64,000 nucleotides of DNA from Capitulum mitella (lineage: Eukaryota > Arthropoda > Thecostraca > Pollicipedomorpha > Pollicipedidae): assembly GCA_030062745.1 (NCBI GenBank), contig CP099851.1, positions 11,224,393 through 11,288,392 of the forward strand, in the 5' to 3' direction. A program made the translations under genes and the position numbers. Position 1 is the first letter of the stretch; each line of letters starts with the position of its first letter. Below, piece after piece: positions 1 through 10,319 of the stretch. A model generated the notes under the pieces. That model was not told the DNA's origin. It searched no databases and saw only the letters and a program-made list of their open reading frames with translations.

Positions 1-183
1 AACGAGCATGCGCGTCGAGATAAATTTCCATAAGCATCCTCAGTTTTCAGGTTGTAAATTAGCAAAAATCGCATTCGTACAAAAAATGCTTCCCTACCAT
101 TCCGTTCTCTAATTAGCATTTACCAGCAGCATTAGTCAAAAACACCAATATTATCCCCTCCCAATCGCACAATACGAAAGTTA
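1..183. other. Intergenic, nothing recognised
   Basis: AT-rich sequence with no open frame, repeat or regulatory pattern that I can support. Confidence 0.5.
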
Positions 184-540
184 ATGCCGCATCCAGACGG
201 TTACTCAGATTTCCTTAATTTCTGCCGGTCTCTGTTTTCCGTCGGTTCATCTGCAGAGTTTGTCCCGTCGTCTGTCGCCGCAGCTGTCCTTCGCCAGTCT
301 CTGCCGGCGCCTCTGCCGCCGTCTGCGGCCGCCGCCGCCGCGGACGGCGTAGCAATGAGAGCGGGGCGGGGCGGGGCGGCGGGCGTCGGGTGCGGTCGGA
401 AGGACGAGCTGAGAGGCGTCGATGGACGTCCCGATACGGTGCGACGCCCCCCCTCCCCGACGGAGCTGCCACCCGACCTTGCCCAGGGGCGGAGGCTACG
501 GGGCCCCACAGCAGGTGCCGGACCTTTTCAGCGCAGTTAA
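184..540. other. GC-rich CpG-dense island
   Basis: A sharply GC-rich block stands in an AT-rich background, with runs of GCC/CCG triplets around 300-350 and GC-box-like GGGGCGGGG near 361-375. All frames on both strands are open because stop codons are rare in such sequence, so the open frames are not evidence for protein. It could be a promoter island, a first exon or the edge of a mobile element. No TATA box or splice-bounded frame could be assigned. Confidence 0.4.
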
Positions 541-1210
541 TCCCCGCAGTGGAAGGGGGTTTCGCACTAACGCGCACTAAAATTGCCCCCTCCCATCTGG
601 AAAACGGAATAAGCTAGAGACATGAAATCTTATGAACAGGGTGAGGTTACAACGATTTACATGGTGCGCAATTTTCATAACCCTAGATCGATGTCTTCAA
701 GGCCAAATGAGGTCAAAAAGGTCAACCTCGGACACTTTCTCGGCCCATAAAGGGCTTTCCGTACAACTTTTCGAACGAAACGGGAAAAGGGTGTTTGTTT
801 GGCCGTTGAAACGTGAAATACGACAACTTTAATTCATTTAGGGTCTTGACTGAGGATTTTGGGTCGAGGTCACGTCAGGTCATTGGCCTATGGCGTCATT
901 TTTTTCATCTTTTGCAGGCCAGATTTCGAACAACAGGGGACAGTTTGAGAGTAAATGAGGGCGCAACACGTATCTTTTGGCGTATTTGCAGTGAGGATAG
1001 CCAACATCGGTACATTTGGTCACTTCCAGCGTTTATATTTATGTATGTATGCATATGTATATATGTATATGCATGTGAGCATCAACGTGCCAACGTTTTT
1101 CAGTAAGGTCTTTAAATGCATATTTCATACAAATCGACATGTTGCAAAGCAAATCTGGACCAGGTCATAAAAAGTCACCCTTGATCTTTGATGACCTTGA
1201 CCCGAAATGA
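537..1210 (+). repeat. Diverged relative of the TTAACCC element family (candidate)
   Basis: The segment opens with TTAATCCCCGCAGTGG followed by a G5...C5 foldback (about 551-597). This resembles the start of the intact copy at 37055 (TTAACCCG, then CGACTGG and a G/C hairpin). Downstream it carries several AGGTCA/TGACCT-like half-sites (about 708-725, 867-890, 1160-1210), as the better copies do. The 3' end is not identifiable and the sequence is strongly diverged, so membership is an inference. Confidence 0.3.
1030..1076. repeat. TATG/TA-rich simple sequence
   Basis: Imperfect (TATG)n and (TATA)n tract with ATGTATGTATGCATATG-type units. Low-complexity sequence; no gene overlaps it. Confidence 0.6.
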
Positions 1211-1253
1211 CTCTAGTATATATGTATGTATGTTCTGCGGTCTGCGTGGTCCG

Positions 1254-1284
1254 TTCAGTTCAGTTCAGTTTAGTTTAGTTTATT
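1254..1284 (+). repeat. Short pentamer repeat (TTCAG/TTTAG)
   Basis: Three TTCAG units are followed by TTTAG units. Arthropod telomeres use TTAGG, so this is not a telomeric array; it reads as local simple-sequence slippage. Confidence 0.6.
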
Positions 1285-3300
1285 TATTGGGACATTCCAC
1301 ATACAATACGGCTATTCTCTGCCCTGTGTTATACATAACAAAACGTTGCACTTTGATGAGGGGTATAAATCATGCACTCAGTATCGGACAATAATAGTGA
1401 TGGTCGGTCACCTTCCAGCACTTGTACATCGGACAAGTACTACAGAAAAGACAGGTAAAATAGAATAAAAAACGAAACAAGTGAGAAAAGAAACGACGGT
1501 CAGAACCATCATTCTATGTCACAATGTCATCCTTTAAAAGTATCTTGAAGTTCCTTTTAAAAGAATTAAGTTTCCGCCTTGTCAGCTCGGAAGCAGTCCG
1601 TTATGCATAATGGGGGCTCAGTACGCAAACTGCTGCCTGCCAGCCTCTGTGCGTATGCGAGGAAAATGCAGCTGTCCGTCCTGTCGTGTGTGCATAAGGC
1701 GGATGCTCGACTTCTGATGGAACAACGAGGCGAGAGACGATGGCTCTCCGCACTCAAGGATGCTGTGTAAGAGGGTGAGGCAGCGGTGCTCAGCCAGCTG
1801 TCTGGCGGTGAGCCAGCTCGGTCCCCTCAGGACCTCCGATATGATGTCGAATTTTCACTTGCCAGTCACCACCCTTGCACTGAACTGTTGAGATAGACTT
1901 GTATCAGTGCACACCTTAAAAGTGGGTCACTTGTATATTTTTTGCAACAGTTTTACGCTTAGTATCATCTTTATTTTTTTAGATACTTTTGGGCATTCTC
2001 TCCGGAAACAATAAGAAAACACATTCGTAACAATCACGTAACAGATTAAGTCGATAGCCTATCCCGCACCACCACTGAGACCAAAACAGATGCAAACCAA
2101 TTTGCGGCGAAATTTGGTTTCAAATGAAAGTTATTTTGGTAAACTCTGGTTTGACAGCATTTTATTGTAACTGGAAGCGTAAGATCAACTGTTGGTGTTT
2201 TAGTGCTACTTAAGCAAAAAGAGGCATGAAGAAAGAGAATAAAAACACATTTTGTGCAAGAGATGCGAAAACGACGAAAGAAACAGGGTGGAAACTTGAG
2301 CGGACAAAGATCTACACTGGTGCTATTCTGGATCATTGAGCGGAAATACCGAGCAATATCAAACGCTTTCTGCGAAAAACTGATATTAGGTACAGGAAAA
2401 GAGTGGAAACATCTCAGGCTCCACCAAAGTTCCGGAAAGCTCCCCTTCGAAGTTGACTCTGAAACCTTCTTAGCTGATTAGGGACCTATGTGGCACGGTA
2501 GATGATACCTTTTCACCTGTTCCTTGTGCGAAGTTCTGTTCAATGTTTTGGTTCAATGAACAATGTTTTGCGCTTCATTAGAACGAGACGCACCCAACGG
2601 AGAGAAATTGTTCAACCTTTAAAAACGTTTTTTCAGAACGTTGGTGCAGGGTCAGTCATTCCTCCAAAATGAGGATATTTTGAAACGTGTATGATGGAGT
2701 CGAGCCAACATTCGTGGTACAAGTTCAATCGGAGTGAGATTTTTTGGGGGGACGCTGCCCCTATGTCCAGCAAAAGTGTATTTAAAGGAATATTACGAGG
2801 CTTAGACGCAGCATCACATGCCGTCTGTGAGACCTGGAGGTTGCTGGAGGCAAATGCCCTTTTATATAACGCGTGAGAGAAATTCATGTCATGTCCTATT
2901 GCTGAGCCCTATGGAAAATTTCTACATATAATCAAACGTAAGATATGCGAGGGTAGATGACGGGTGCCATCTAACTTCTAGCTCTAACATGATATACACA
3001 GTGTTCCGTAATGCGTCCTGAAAAAGTGACGCACGTTTCCAAAGAGGGGCACTCGACATTTTGCCAGCATGTCCATGTTGCAGTCCAGTACAGTGTCATC
3101 ACTGAAGTCATAGGTCTCAGCTATCCAATGGTCTTATGGATTGGATAAATTGGCCGTTTGATTGTACTTAATCAGAAGCTGGCAGTGGTCTTACAACGCC
3201 AAAAATACTTGGTTTTAACAATTTTTAAATCTAGGCCTCTAATAATACGATGCGTGATGGTGAACGAAGTGTTCAGCAAGCAGCTTTCATGAACATTTTC
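1285..3300. other. Intergenic, no gene recognised
   Basis: About 2 kb with only short open frames on both strands, none with domain character or splice support. No repeat with clear ends was seen. Confidence 0.4.
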
Positions 3301-3479
3301 TGTAAATGCTGTTTTTGTCGGCATTCTGTAGAATAACCAGGCAGCATCCTCCTACCGGGAAAAGAGATTTCTCGTTTGGATACTATGTTTATCAACTGGC
3401 ACCAGTTCTTGTTGTCAGATTTTTTTCAGACAAATCTGGGGACCCTGCACTAGAGCACGACGGCACGATACTCGAGCAC

Positions 3480-3725
3480 CGCTTTCAAGCCACCGCTCCA
3501 CCTTTAAGTCGAAGCTGGGCCCCTGGCAACACCCTGGCAACCACCAGCCAGCGCCGCGGCCCGTCCTGGAACGTCAGCCTAGCCTCTGCCGAGCGGGCCG
3601 GGCCGGCCCGGACCGGCGTGAACTGATGGGCGGGGTTGAAGGACACGCCCGTGGACCGAGCGGAAAGGCGCGGGGACGAGCGAGCGCCCGCCAGACCGCC
3701 TCCGGCCTCGGCCGACGCGGCCCGC
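3480..3725 (+). promoter_or_regulatory. GC-rich proximal promoter of the RR cuticle gene
   Basis: GC-rich sequence with a GGGCCGGCCC palindrome near 3600 leads directly into the TATA box of the cuticle gene. Composition changes abruptly from the AT-rich upstream DNA at about 3470. Calling it the proximal promoter is an inference from position. Confidence 0.5.
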
Positions 3726-3760
3726 TATAAAACGTGCCGGCCTCCTCCAGTCGGCACAGT
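3726..3760 (+). promoter_or_regulatory. Core promoter: TATA box and initiator of the RR cuticle gene
   Basis: TATAAAA lies at 3726-3732. Initiator-like CCAGTC (A at 3749) and CACAGTC (A at 3758) follow; the arthropod initiator consensus is TCAGTY. Transcription probably starts at 3749-3758, giving a short 5' leader before the ATG at 3780, which sits in the context AAAACATGA. The same CGCTAT...GCCGGCC...CCAGTC layout recurs at the second cuticle gene at 33692. Confidence 0.75.
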
Positions 3761-3779
3761 CCTCCTGCAGCGGGAAAAC

Positions 3780-5586
3780 ATGAAGGTTCTGGTGAGTAGT
3801 CTAAGATTTCTCCCGCTCATGAGGTGGTGTCCAATGGTTTCAACGTTCAAAAACGTTCAGAGATGTTCGATTTCGGCGTAAAACTGGTTATGTAAAGACA
3901 TAAAACTCGTTTCCTTCGATTTGACTTCTACCCGAGGAGTGACGACAATGGACCGGCATATGCTTCTCCTCCTACCATGCATCTATCACCACACTTTAAA
4001 CTGAACGGTCAACGTTGCTGGGGACTTTTATCTTTTTGTTGGAAATGCCAATTAAAGTCCCCTTTAAGGACCTCAAATTAATCTACTTCGAGAGACATTC
4101 GGTGCACATGTTTACCACACGTCATGGAAGCAGGGAGCAGTCGCGCACCGCCGTTGTCAGCTACCGAAGCAGCCTTGTAGCAGTTTGTCTCTGTCCCCTG
4201 CAGGTCGTTCTGTCCGCTCTCCTGGCGCTGGGCTCTGCCCAGTTCTTGCCGTACGGTTACCCGTACGCAGCTGGCTACAGCCCTCTGGGCTACTACAGCG
4301 GGGCGTACAACTACGCGCCGGCGACCTACCGCTTCGCACCGACGCCGTACGCCGCCGTGCCAGCCGCCGTCAGCTCGCAGTACCACGCCCAGGACGAGCT
4401 CGGACAGTTCAACTACGGATACGCCGACGGCCTGTCGACCAAAAACGAGTACAGGAGGTTCGATGGCGCCACCGTTGGCAGCTACAGCTACGTCGATGCC
4501 AACGGCAAGGTGCAGACCGTCTCCTATACTGCCGACGATGTCAACGGATTCCGAGTGCATGCGACCAACCTTCCTGTTGCCCCGGAGGCTGATTTGCAGG
4601 CGCCTGTCTTCGACCTGAAGGCTCCCGTCTTCGATGGTGTGGCGCCGGAGCCGGTGCAGGACACCGCCGAGGTGGCCGCCGCCAAGGCCGAGTTCAGGAA
4701 GGCGTACGCCGAGGCTGCCGCCGCCGCCGAGGCCGCCCCCGACACCGACGCCGAGGAGGCTCCCAAGGAGGAGAGCTCCGAGCGTCGCCGCCGCAGCGCC
4801 GTCCTGCTGCCGGCCGTGGCCAAGGCCACCTTCAAGACGGCCAGCCTGGACAAGGTGGAGGCCGACACCCCGGCCGACACCACCCTGCTGAAGATCACCG
4901 AGAAGGAGCACGAGGCCTACGTCCCGGCCCCTGTCACTTACGCTGCTGCCCCTGCTATCACCTACGCTGCTGCCCCTGCCTTTACCTACGCTGCCCCTGT
5001 CGTCAAGAAGGTTGAGGTGAAGCACGTGGCCACCCCCATCACTTATGCTGCTGCTCCTGCAATCACTTACACCACCCCGGTGGTGAAGAAGGTTGAGGTC
5101 AAGCACGTGGCTACGCCTGTGACCTACGCCGCTGCTCCCCTGCCCCTGACCTACGGCCTGCACCCGTACGGTCTGGGTGCTCCCCTGATCTACAACTTTG
5201 AGACCAAGGAGGAGGTCGCCGCCGACGCTGAGGAGAAGACCACTGAGGAGGAGGAGGAGGAGCCCGCTGTTGTCTCCGCTGAGCGTCGCCGCCGCAGCGC
5301 CGTCCTGCTGCCGGCCGTGGCCAAGGCCACCTTCAAGACGGCCAGTCTGGACAAGGTGGAGGCCGACACCCCCGCCGACACCACCCTGCTGGAGATCACC
5401 GAGAAGGAGCACGAGACCTACGTCCCGGCCCCTGTCACCTACGCTGCTGCCCCTGCCTTCACCTACGCGGCTGCCCCTGCCTTCACCTACGCCGCTGCTC
5501 CCCTGCCCCTGACCTACGGCCTGCACCCGTATGGTCTGGGTGCTCCCCTTATCTACAGCAAGCCCATCGAAGAGAAGGCTGAATAA
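3780..5586 (+). CDS. RR-type chitin-binding cuticle protein precursor
   Basis: Structural protein of the exoskeleton, predicted to be secreted and to bind chitin. Exon 1 is 3780-3791 (MKVL), with GTGAGT donor at 3792. The 412-bp intron ends in a pyrimidine tract and CAG at 4201-4203. Exon 2 is 4204-5586, phase 0, giving 464 residues. Residues 1-17 form a signal peptide ending GSAQ. Residues about 64-130 match the Rebers-Riddiford consensus, with a GSYSYVD core, a YTAD segment and GF near its end; the version is closest to RR-1. An Ala/Glu-rich linker leads to RRRR at 198-201 and, after a near-duplicate module, RRRR at 365-368. The C-terminal parts carry TYAAAP and VKKVEVKHVATP repeats and end each module with GLHPYGLGAPLIY. 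Upstream in-frame codons (4015-4203) belong to the intron, because starting there would lose the signal peptide. The domain call is firm; exact RR subclass and timing of expression are not. Confidence 0.93.
4780..5559 (+). repeat. Internal tandem duplication in the cuticle gene
   Basis: Two modules start at 4780 and 5281, offset 501 bp (167 codons). Their first ~177 bp differ at only about five positions by eye. Copy 1 is longer because it holds extra AP-type repeats containing VKKVEVKHV. Both end on the same GLHPYGLGAPLIY segment. This indicates a recent duplication or ongoing gene conversion inside exon 2. Confidence 0.85.
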
Positions 5587-5762
5587 GCAGTTCTCCTGAA
5601 CTTCAAACACAGCTCTGTCTGTGCCGTCAGTGTCAAATGTGTCCTGTCCAGTCTTCCATGTTGCAACGTCTGTTGTTCCATGCGTTGTTTTGTGTGATGT
5701 GATATGTTCTGGGCATTACACATCGCAAATGTAACATTTGTCATCGATTTCCAGAACTTGGA

Positions 5763-5768
5763 AATAAA
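5763..5768 (+). terminator. Polyadenylation signal of the RR cuticle gene
   Basis: AATAAA lies 177 bp after the stop codon and is followed about 20 bp later by a T-rich run, the usual layout of a polyadenylation site. The 3' untranslated region is therefore about 200 bp. Confidence 0.8.
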
Positions 5769-5789
5769 AAATTGCGCGTCTCCCAAACG

Positions 5790-6955
5790 TTTTTTTTTTC
5801 GAGGATGGAGGTGACACGGAAAACTATCAAGGCGTTGCGCTGGTGAGGCGTTGGAGATTTAGTCCGATTCGTATCGCGTCCATCACCCGTTTTAATGTCC
5901 GTCAACGGGCTAAAGATTTTTAAAGATTCTAGGGATTTCTAGACGGCGTCTGGCACTACAAAGGAACTCGGGGAGCACAATGCAGTCATGGCTGCAGAAA
6001 GCGACATGTTGGCAACGTGCTCTCTGCAAATTGCTCCCAACTTGCCAGCGGCAATGCCATGCACAGGAACAGGAAAGGGCACGACACTATTGTAAAGCAA
6101 TACACAGCACATAAAGCTGTTAAACCAGCCAGCAAGATGAGCATAAAAACTACTACAAATAACTGAAATCAGCTATAGTTTTGAAGAGAATATTGCTGAA
6201 TAGCAAATAAATACCGGTCTCTTTTTTATGTTCGATATGCTCTCGCATCACATTTGCCTCGCAGGTGCACAGCTTTCATGATCAATATACCATTTAGCTT
6301 AACCTATGTGGCATATCCCCACATAATTACGACATATATATCTTTCTCACTGTTATGTTAAAATTTACAATGAAGGTTATTTTCATGGCCAGCAGCATAA
6401 TTGCCATTTTATTACTGCAGCCTAGCTAATGTATGCTGTCTAGCCATGACATAGTGACTATTCTGGAAATGGTCTTCACTGCTTACCTGAATGGCTGGAT
6501 ATCGTATGGTCATCCGTGTCACTATGCCTTGGAAACTGTGTTTATACATGTCTTTTAAAAGAAAAATATTAAAAATGTTTAAGTGTTTCAATTGTTAGTT
6601 CAATACCATTTGCATCTGCCACTTTCTTTGCATGACTTCTTCACTTGATTTCACATTTTTACATTAAATTTATTTATTAAATTATATTTCACATTAAAAC
6701 AAGTAAGAATTTCTGATGGCAGCAATCGCTCTTAGAAGCATACAGTGGTGCCTTTTGACACATCCGCGGGAATATTTCTTCGTTTTTCGCTCCTTTTCTG
6801 TTTTCAAGGAGCATCATATGTACAAGAACGAGGCGTGGATCCAAGAGGGGAAAGCGATGGGGGCGATCCCCCCCAAGGCCTGAGAAGAGGCCCCTCTCAG
6901 ATTCAAAAGAACCCAGTATAAGCTCCACTGAGTCTCTGAAAACGTGATGGGTTCG
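5790..6955. other. Intergenic, AT-rich, nothing recognised
   Basis: No supported open frame. At about 6815-6890 there is a small G/C foldback (GGGGGCGATCCCCCC) that may be a worn transposon end, but no partner end was found. Confidence 0.4.
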
Positions 6956-6959
6956 TGAC

Positions 6960-7375
6960 GTAGTCAGGGGGGGGCCTGCGAGAGGGTTAAATGATCGCTT
7001 AGCTGCATAGAAGTGCCCTTGAAACTTCCAAAGGGCCCCTGAGGCCGCGACAGGGTCCCAACTCTGCAGACTGACCCCGAGACCGCCAGAAGCGTCACAG
7101 ATCTCATGAGACGGCCAAGGTGAGTACTGAGTCCCTGGGACGGCACAGGCGCCCCTGGAATGGCACAGAGGCCCCGAATGGGTTTCACGTGAAAAGCTGT
7201 GTGAAAAACTGAAGGTTCTTGATGCAATCAGAGGGCCTCCGGGAGGGTTGAAGAGACCCTGAGACGGTGAGATGGCCCCAGAGATAAATAGAAAGATCCC
7301 TGAAATTCTTCAAGGGTCCCTGAGACCGCAAGAGGGGCTCCAAGGCGGCAAAGGGTCCATGAGACCGCTTAAATA
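6960..7375. repeat. Degenerate ~30-bp minisatellite, block 1
   Basis: Successive diverged units of the form GGGTCCCTGAGACCGC(A/C)A recur every 27-31 bp (clear at about 7060-7090 and 7310-7370). Units differ too much for an exact count by eye. The open frames here are by-products of repetition. Confidence 0.65.
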
Positions 7376-7865
7376 AATCCAAGCCTCAGGGGGCCCCTAT
7401 CAGCCTGTAGAGGACCACCTACCGGTCTGTAGGGCTCCCTGCCGGCCTGTGGGCCCCTGCTGGCCTGTGGAGGGATCCCCTGCTGTTCTATGGGGCCCTG
7501 CCAGCCTGTGAGGGCCCCCTGTCGGTCGGAAGGGCTCCTACTGACATACATGAGCCCTTGCCGCCCCCTGTAGGGCCCCCTGCTGACCTGTGGAGGGATC
7601 GCCTTCTATTCTATGGGGCCCTGCCGACCTGTGAGGGCCACCTGCCGGTCAGACGGGGCCCCCGGCTTGCTTGTAGCTGGCCCCCTGTCGGCATGAACGG
7701 GCTCCTGCTGACAAGTAGTGGCCCTTGCCGCTGCTCGTAGGACCCCCTGCCGGCCTGTGGATGGGATGGGGCGTGTAGAGGAGCTCCCTGACGGTCTGGG
7801 AGGGGGACCCCTGACATCAGTGGAGACTCCTGACATCAGTGGAGACCCCTGATATCAGTGGAGAC
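7376..7865. repeat. GC-rich minisatellite with higher-order units, block 2
   Basis: Units around GGCCCCCTGCCGGCCTGT(G/A) repeat every ~28 bp. A longer compound unit (GCTGGCCTGTGGAGGGATC, then TTCTATGGGGCCCTGCC, then CCTGTGAGGGCC) starts near 7454 and again near 7578, so a higher-order unit of about 120-150 bp was duplicated. The block ends with three copies of a ~20-bp unit, CATCAGTGGAGACCCCTGA-like, at about 7815-7870. Confidence 0.75.
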
Positions 7866-8105
7866 CCCCAGTGAAAAACAGCTTTTTTCCGCGATTACCA
7901 GCAATCAGAGAAGAGCCAGCTGGTTGCGACTGATAACGCTCAGAAATAGCAAGCGTCCATTATCGTAACATTTTCACTGGCTGTGTTTATTCAGGGAGAT
8001 GGCGAACCCGTGTCTCATAGCATACGGGCTCGCCATTGGTCGCGTGCCACCCACTCCCGAAATTTTGGGTCGGCTGTACCCCTATACGAATCTCTTGTGG
8101 AGTGT
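7866..8105. other. Gap between minisatellite blocks
   Basis: Unique-looking sequence without repeat units or a recognised gene; perhaps an insertion into the minisatellite field. Confidence 0.35.
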
Positions 8106-9010
8106 TATGTTAATATTTCTGTCCAGGGAGTCCACATGAAGTGAGTTGCCCACCGCTGAGCGAGGACCCCCAGAAATTCTTGGCTGGCTGTGTCCCTGCC
8201 CCCGAGTGTGTTAGGCAGGCTTCTGGCACAGGAAAGGTCCCCCTGAAGCAATGAAGCGCTTGAAGTGCCAATAAAGGCCCCTGATACGGCCAGAGGGGTT
8301 TTAAGACTGCTAGATATACCCCATGTAACAGAAGACCCCTGATACAGCTATGGAGACTACCGGAGACGACCAGAGGGTCCATGACACTGCACAGGGGCCC
8401 TGAAATCGCAAAAAGGTCTTTTGTTACTGCCGGAGGGCCCTTGAGACGGCAAAAATGTTCACCAGAGACGATAAGAGGGGCACCAGGAGCACAGGGGTCC
8501 ACTGAGACTGCTAGAGAGGGACCTTTGAGATTGCTAACTAGAGGCCTCTAGCATTAAGGGCCCTTGAGACGACCAGAAGAGCCCCTGAAACTCTAAACCC
8601 CGAGACGTCCAGACAGTTTCTGAAACGGCCAAAAGACCTAGACCATTGCCAAAGGCGCCTCTGTCACGGCAGAGAGAGAGACTTATAGAGGGCCCTTGTT
8701 ACTACTTGAAACGCTTCGTAGACGACAAAAAAATCTCTAGGGACGACGGAGGAAAGCTGAGATGGCTTACTTGCCCCTTGAACTGTCAGACAATTCCATG
8801 GCACTGCTTGAGGTGTCACTGAAACTGCCAAAGGAGTGCCTAAGACGTCCCGAAGGACACGTGAAAATGTAAAAGGAACCTGAAACTACCAGACGGCCTT
8901 GACACGGCAGATGGCCCGAGATCACCAAGAAGCTAGCAAAAAAGTCTCCAGAAGCTACAAGGCGGCAGAGGGGTTCCTGAACCAGATACAGACATGACAT
9001 TGCAAGAAAG
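8106..9010. repeat. Degenerate ~30-bp minisatellite, block 3
   Basis: Diverged units of the type GGGCCC(T/C)TGAGACGGCCAGA recur throughout, for example at about 8400-8460, 8560-8640 and 8880-8910. They belong to the same family as block 1. The 130-residue open frame at 8110-8502 (minus) is a translation of these units and is not taken as a gene. Confidence 0.65.
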
Positions 9011-9643
9011 GGGAGAGACGCAGCCGCCTCAAACCCGCCGTTGTTGTCGCATTTCGGGCACTTTCTAGGGGAACGAAACGAAAAATTTCCCCAAATGAGG
9101 TGACGCGCTTGCATTTTTCGGTTGTTTTAAATGGAAAGAAGAAAATTATACCAAATATTCCTGCCTGGACCCCAGCAGATCAGCGTTTTTTCATATCAAA
9201 AAGGAAAAAATGGGGGTCCGGCCGGGAGGGGGCCTTGCGCCAACCATTCCCCCCTCCCCGTTGGCGAAATCCTGGATCAACCCCTGACCAGAACAACTGC
9301 ACTCAGCAATTTAAACTCACCAACACTAAACTGCTTTATCAACTTAACATTTACGCCATGCATTTTAATACAGTACTTAAGCACCCAGTGGTGTAGCCAG
9401 GAATTTTTTCAGCGATCCTAGAGGATGAGGCGGCCCCAACGCCGAGGGGTCCTTTGAACCCTACGGAGGCCCCATGGCCAGGGACGTCGTTTTGTGTAAG
9501 TTACTTGGGGAGGGGGCGGATCGAGGGGCCTCACAACTTAACCTCCCTCTAAATGTGCGTTTCTCAACGAATTTAGGGCACTTTGTTTTGACTGAAGGTC
9601 CGAAGGAAGTTGGTTTAAAAGAACATAGAAGATTTTGGTTTGC

Positions 9644-9647
<4 letters not shown>
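9011..9647. other. Spacer with possible worn transposon ends
   Basis: CAGTGGTGTAGCCAGGAATTT near 9386 resembles hAT-type MITE termini, but no matching opposite end was found. A minisatellite-like stretch (GAGGGGTCCTTTGAACCC...GGAGGCCCC) occurs at 9440-9475. No gene recognised. Confidence 0.3.

Positions 9648-9693
<46 letters not shown>
9648..9693. repeat. (TA)n microsatellite
   Basis: Nearly pure alternating TA tract of about 45 bp. Confidence 0.95.
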
Positions 9694-9695
<2 letters not shown>

Positions 9696-9699
9696 ATAA

Positions 9700-9960
9700 G
9701 TAAAGCTACGAAGCAGATCGTTACGTATACATTGTTTGTTAAAAACTACAGCGGACTTGCCACTGATGATCTTTGATGTGGCTTCGATTGTTCGCATAAG
9801 TCGGCTCGTTTTCATTGAATGTTCATTAAGAACGTCGCCAGTGTTCATTATAATATCAACAACAAGCAAAAAATCACATTTTATTATCGACCTTACGTTT
9901 CGTCTACACATGAGACATCTTCAGACATAAGTATGGGGTTAACGACATTTGGTTTAAATT
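9700..9960 (-). mobile_element. Penelope-like element terminal fragment (candidate)
   Basis: On the minus strand, CTGAAGA (9924-9918), a GTCT/AGAC stem and GAAAC (9901-9897) occur in order, followed by GTC (9891-9889). This arrangement resembles the hammerhead-ribozyme-like motif known from the terminal repeats of Penelope-like elements. The segment lies between two AT microsatellites. No protein part is attached here, so the assignment rests on one short motif. Confidence 0.35.
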
Positions 9961-10257
9961 TGAAAAATAAAGCATATCGCATGCATAATTAAGCATGGAA
10001 AAGCAGCGCTGAAACAATACACGAAAGATCAGCACAGCACCTTTTCACATATGCATAGTGGAGGCCCTAGTGACGGCCCTTCAGACAATTGCAAGGTCCC
10101 ACGCGCGTTAACCTGGCGGCTAATTAGTGGGTCCATATCCCGAATGAATATGGCTTCGAGAGCCGCTCGGCGCCGGTTATCCGTTGCCTTCGCCAGGATC
10201 TTTACATTGGGGGTGATGGTGCGACGAGTCAGTAGTTCATGGTGGTGTGGTTCTGTG

Positions 10258-10259
<2 letters not shown>

Positions 10260-10295
<36 letters not shown>
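10260..10295. repeat. (AT)n microsatellite
   Basis: Pure alternating AT tract of about 35 bp. A similar tract lies 570 bp upstream. Confidence 0.95.
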
Positions 10296-10296
<1 letters not shown>

Positions 10297-10319
10297 CATT
10301 TATCCAAAGTTTCATTAGA

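Noticed and set aside
1254-1284. Telomere-like TTCAG/TTTAG run
   Set aside because: Unit differs from the arthropod TTAGG telomere repeat and is only a few units long.
4015-4203. Upstream extension of the large cuticle frame (63 extra codons)
   Set aside because: It begins with TTG, has no signal peptide and lies inside the intron; the spliced MKVL exon gives a perfect signal peptide and canonical splice sites.
4078-5610. 510-codon antisense frame opposite the cuticle gene
   Set aside because: It is a shadow of GC-rich repetitive codons in the sense gene; low-complexity Gly/Val/Leu product without domains.
8110-8502. 130-codon minus-strand frame
   Set aside because: Lies wholly within minisatellite block 3.
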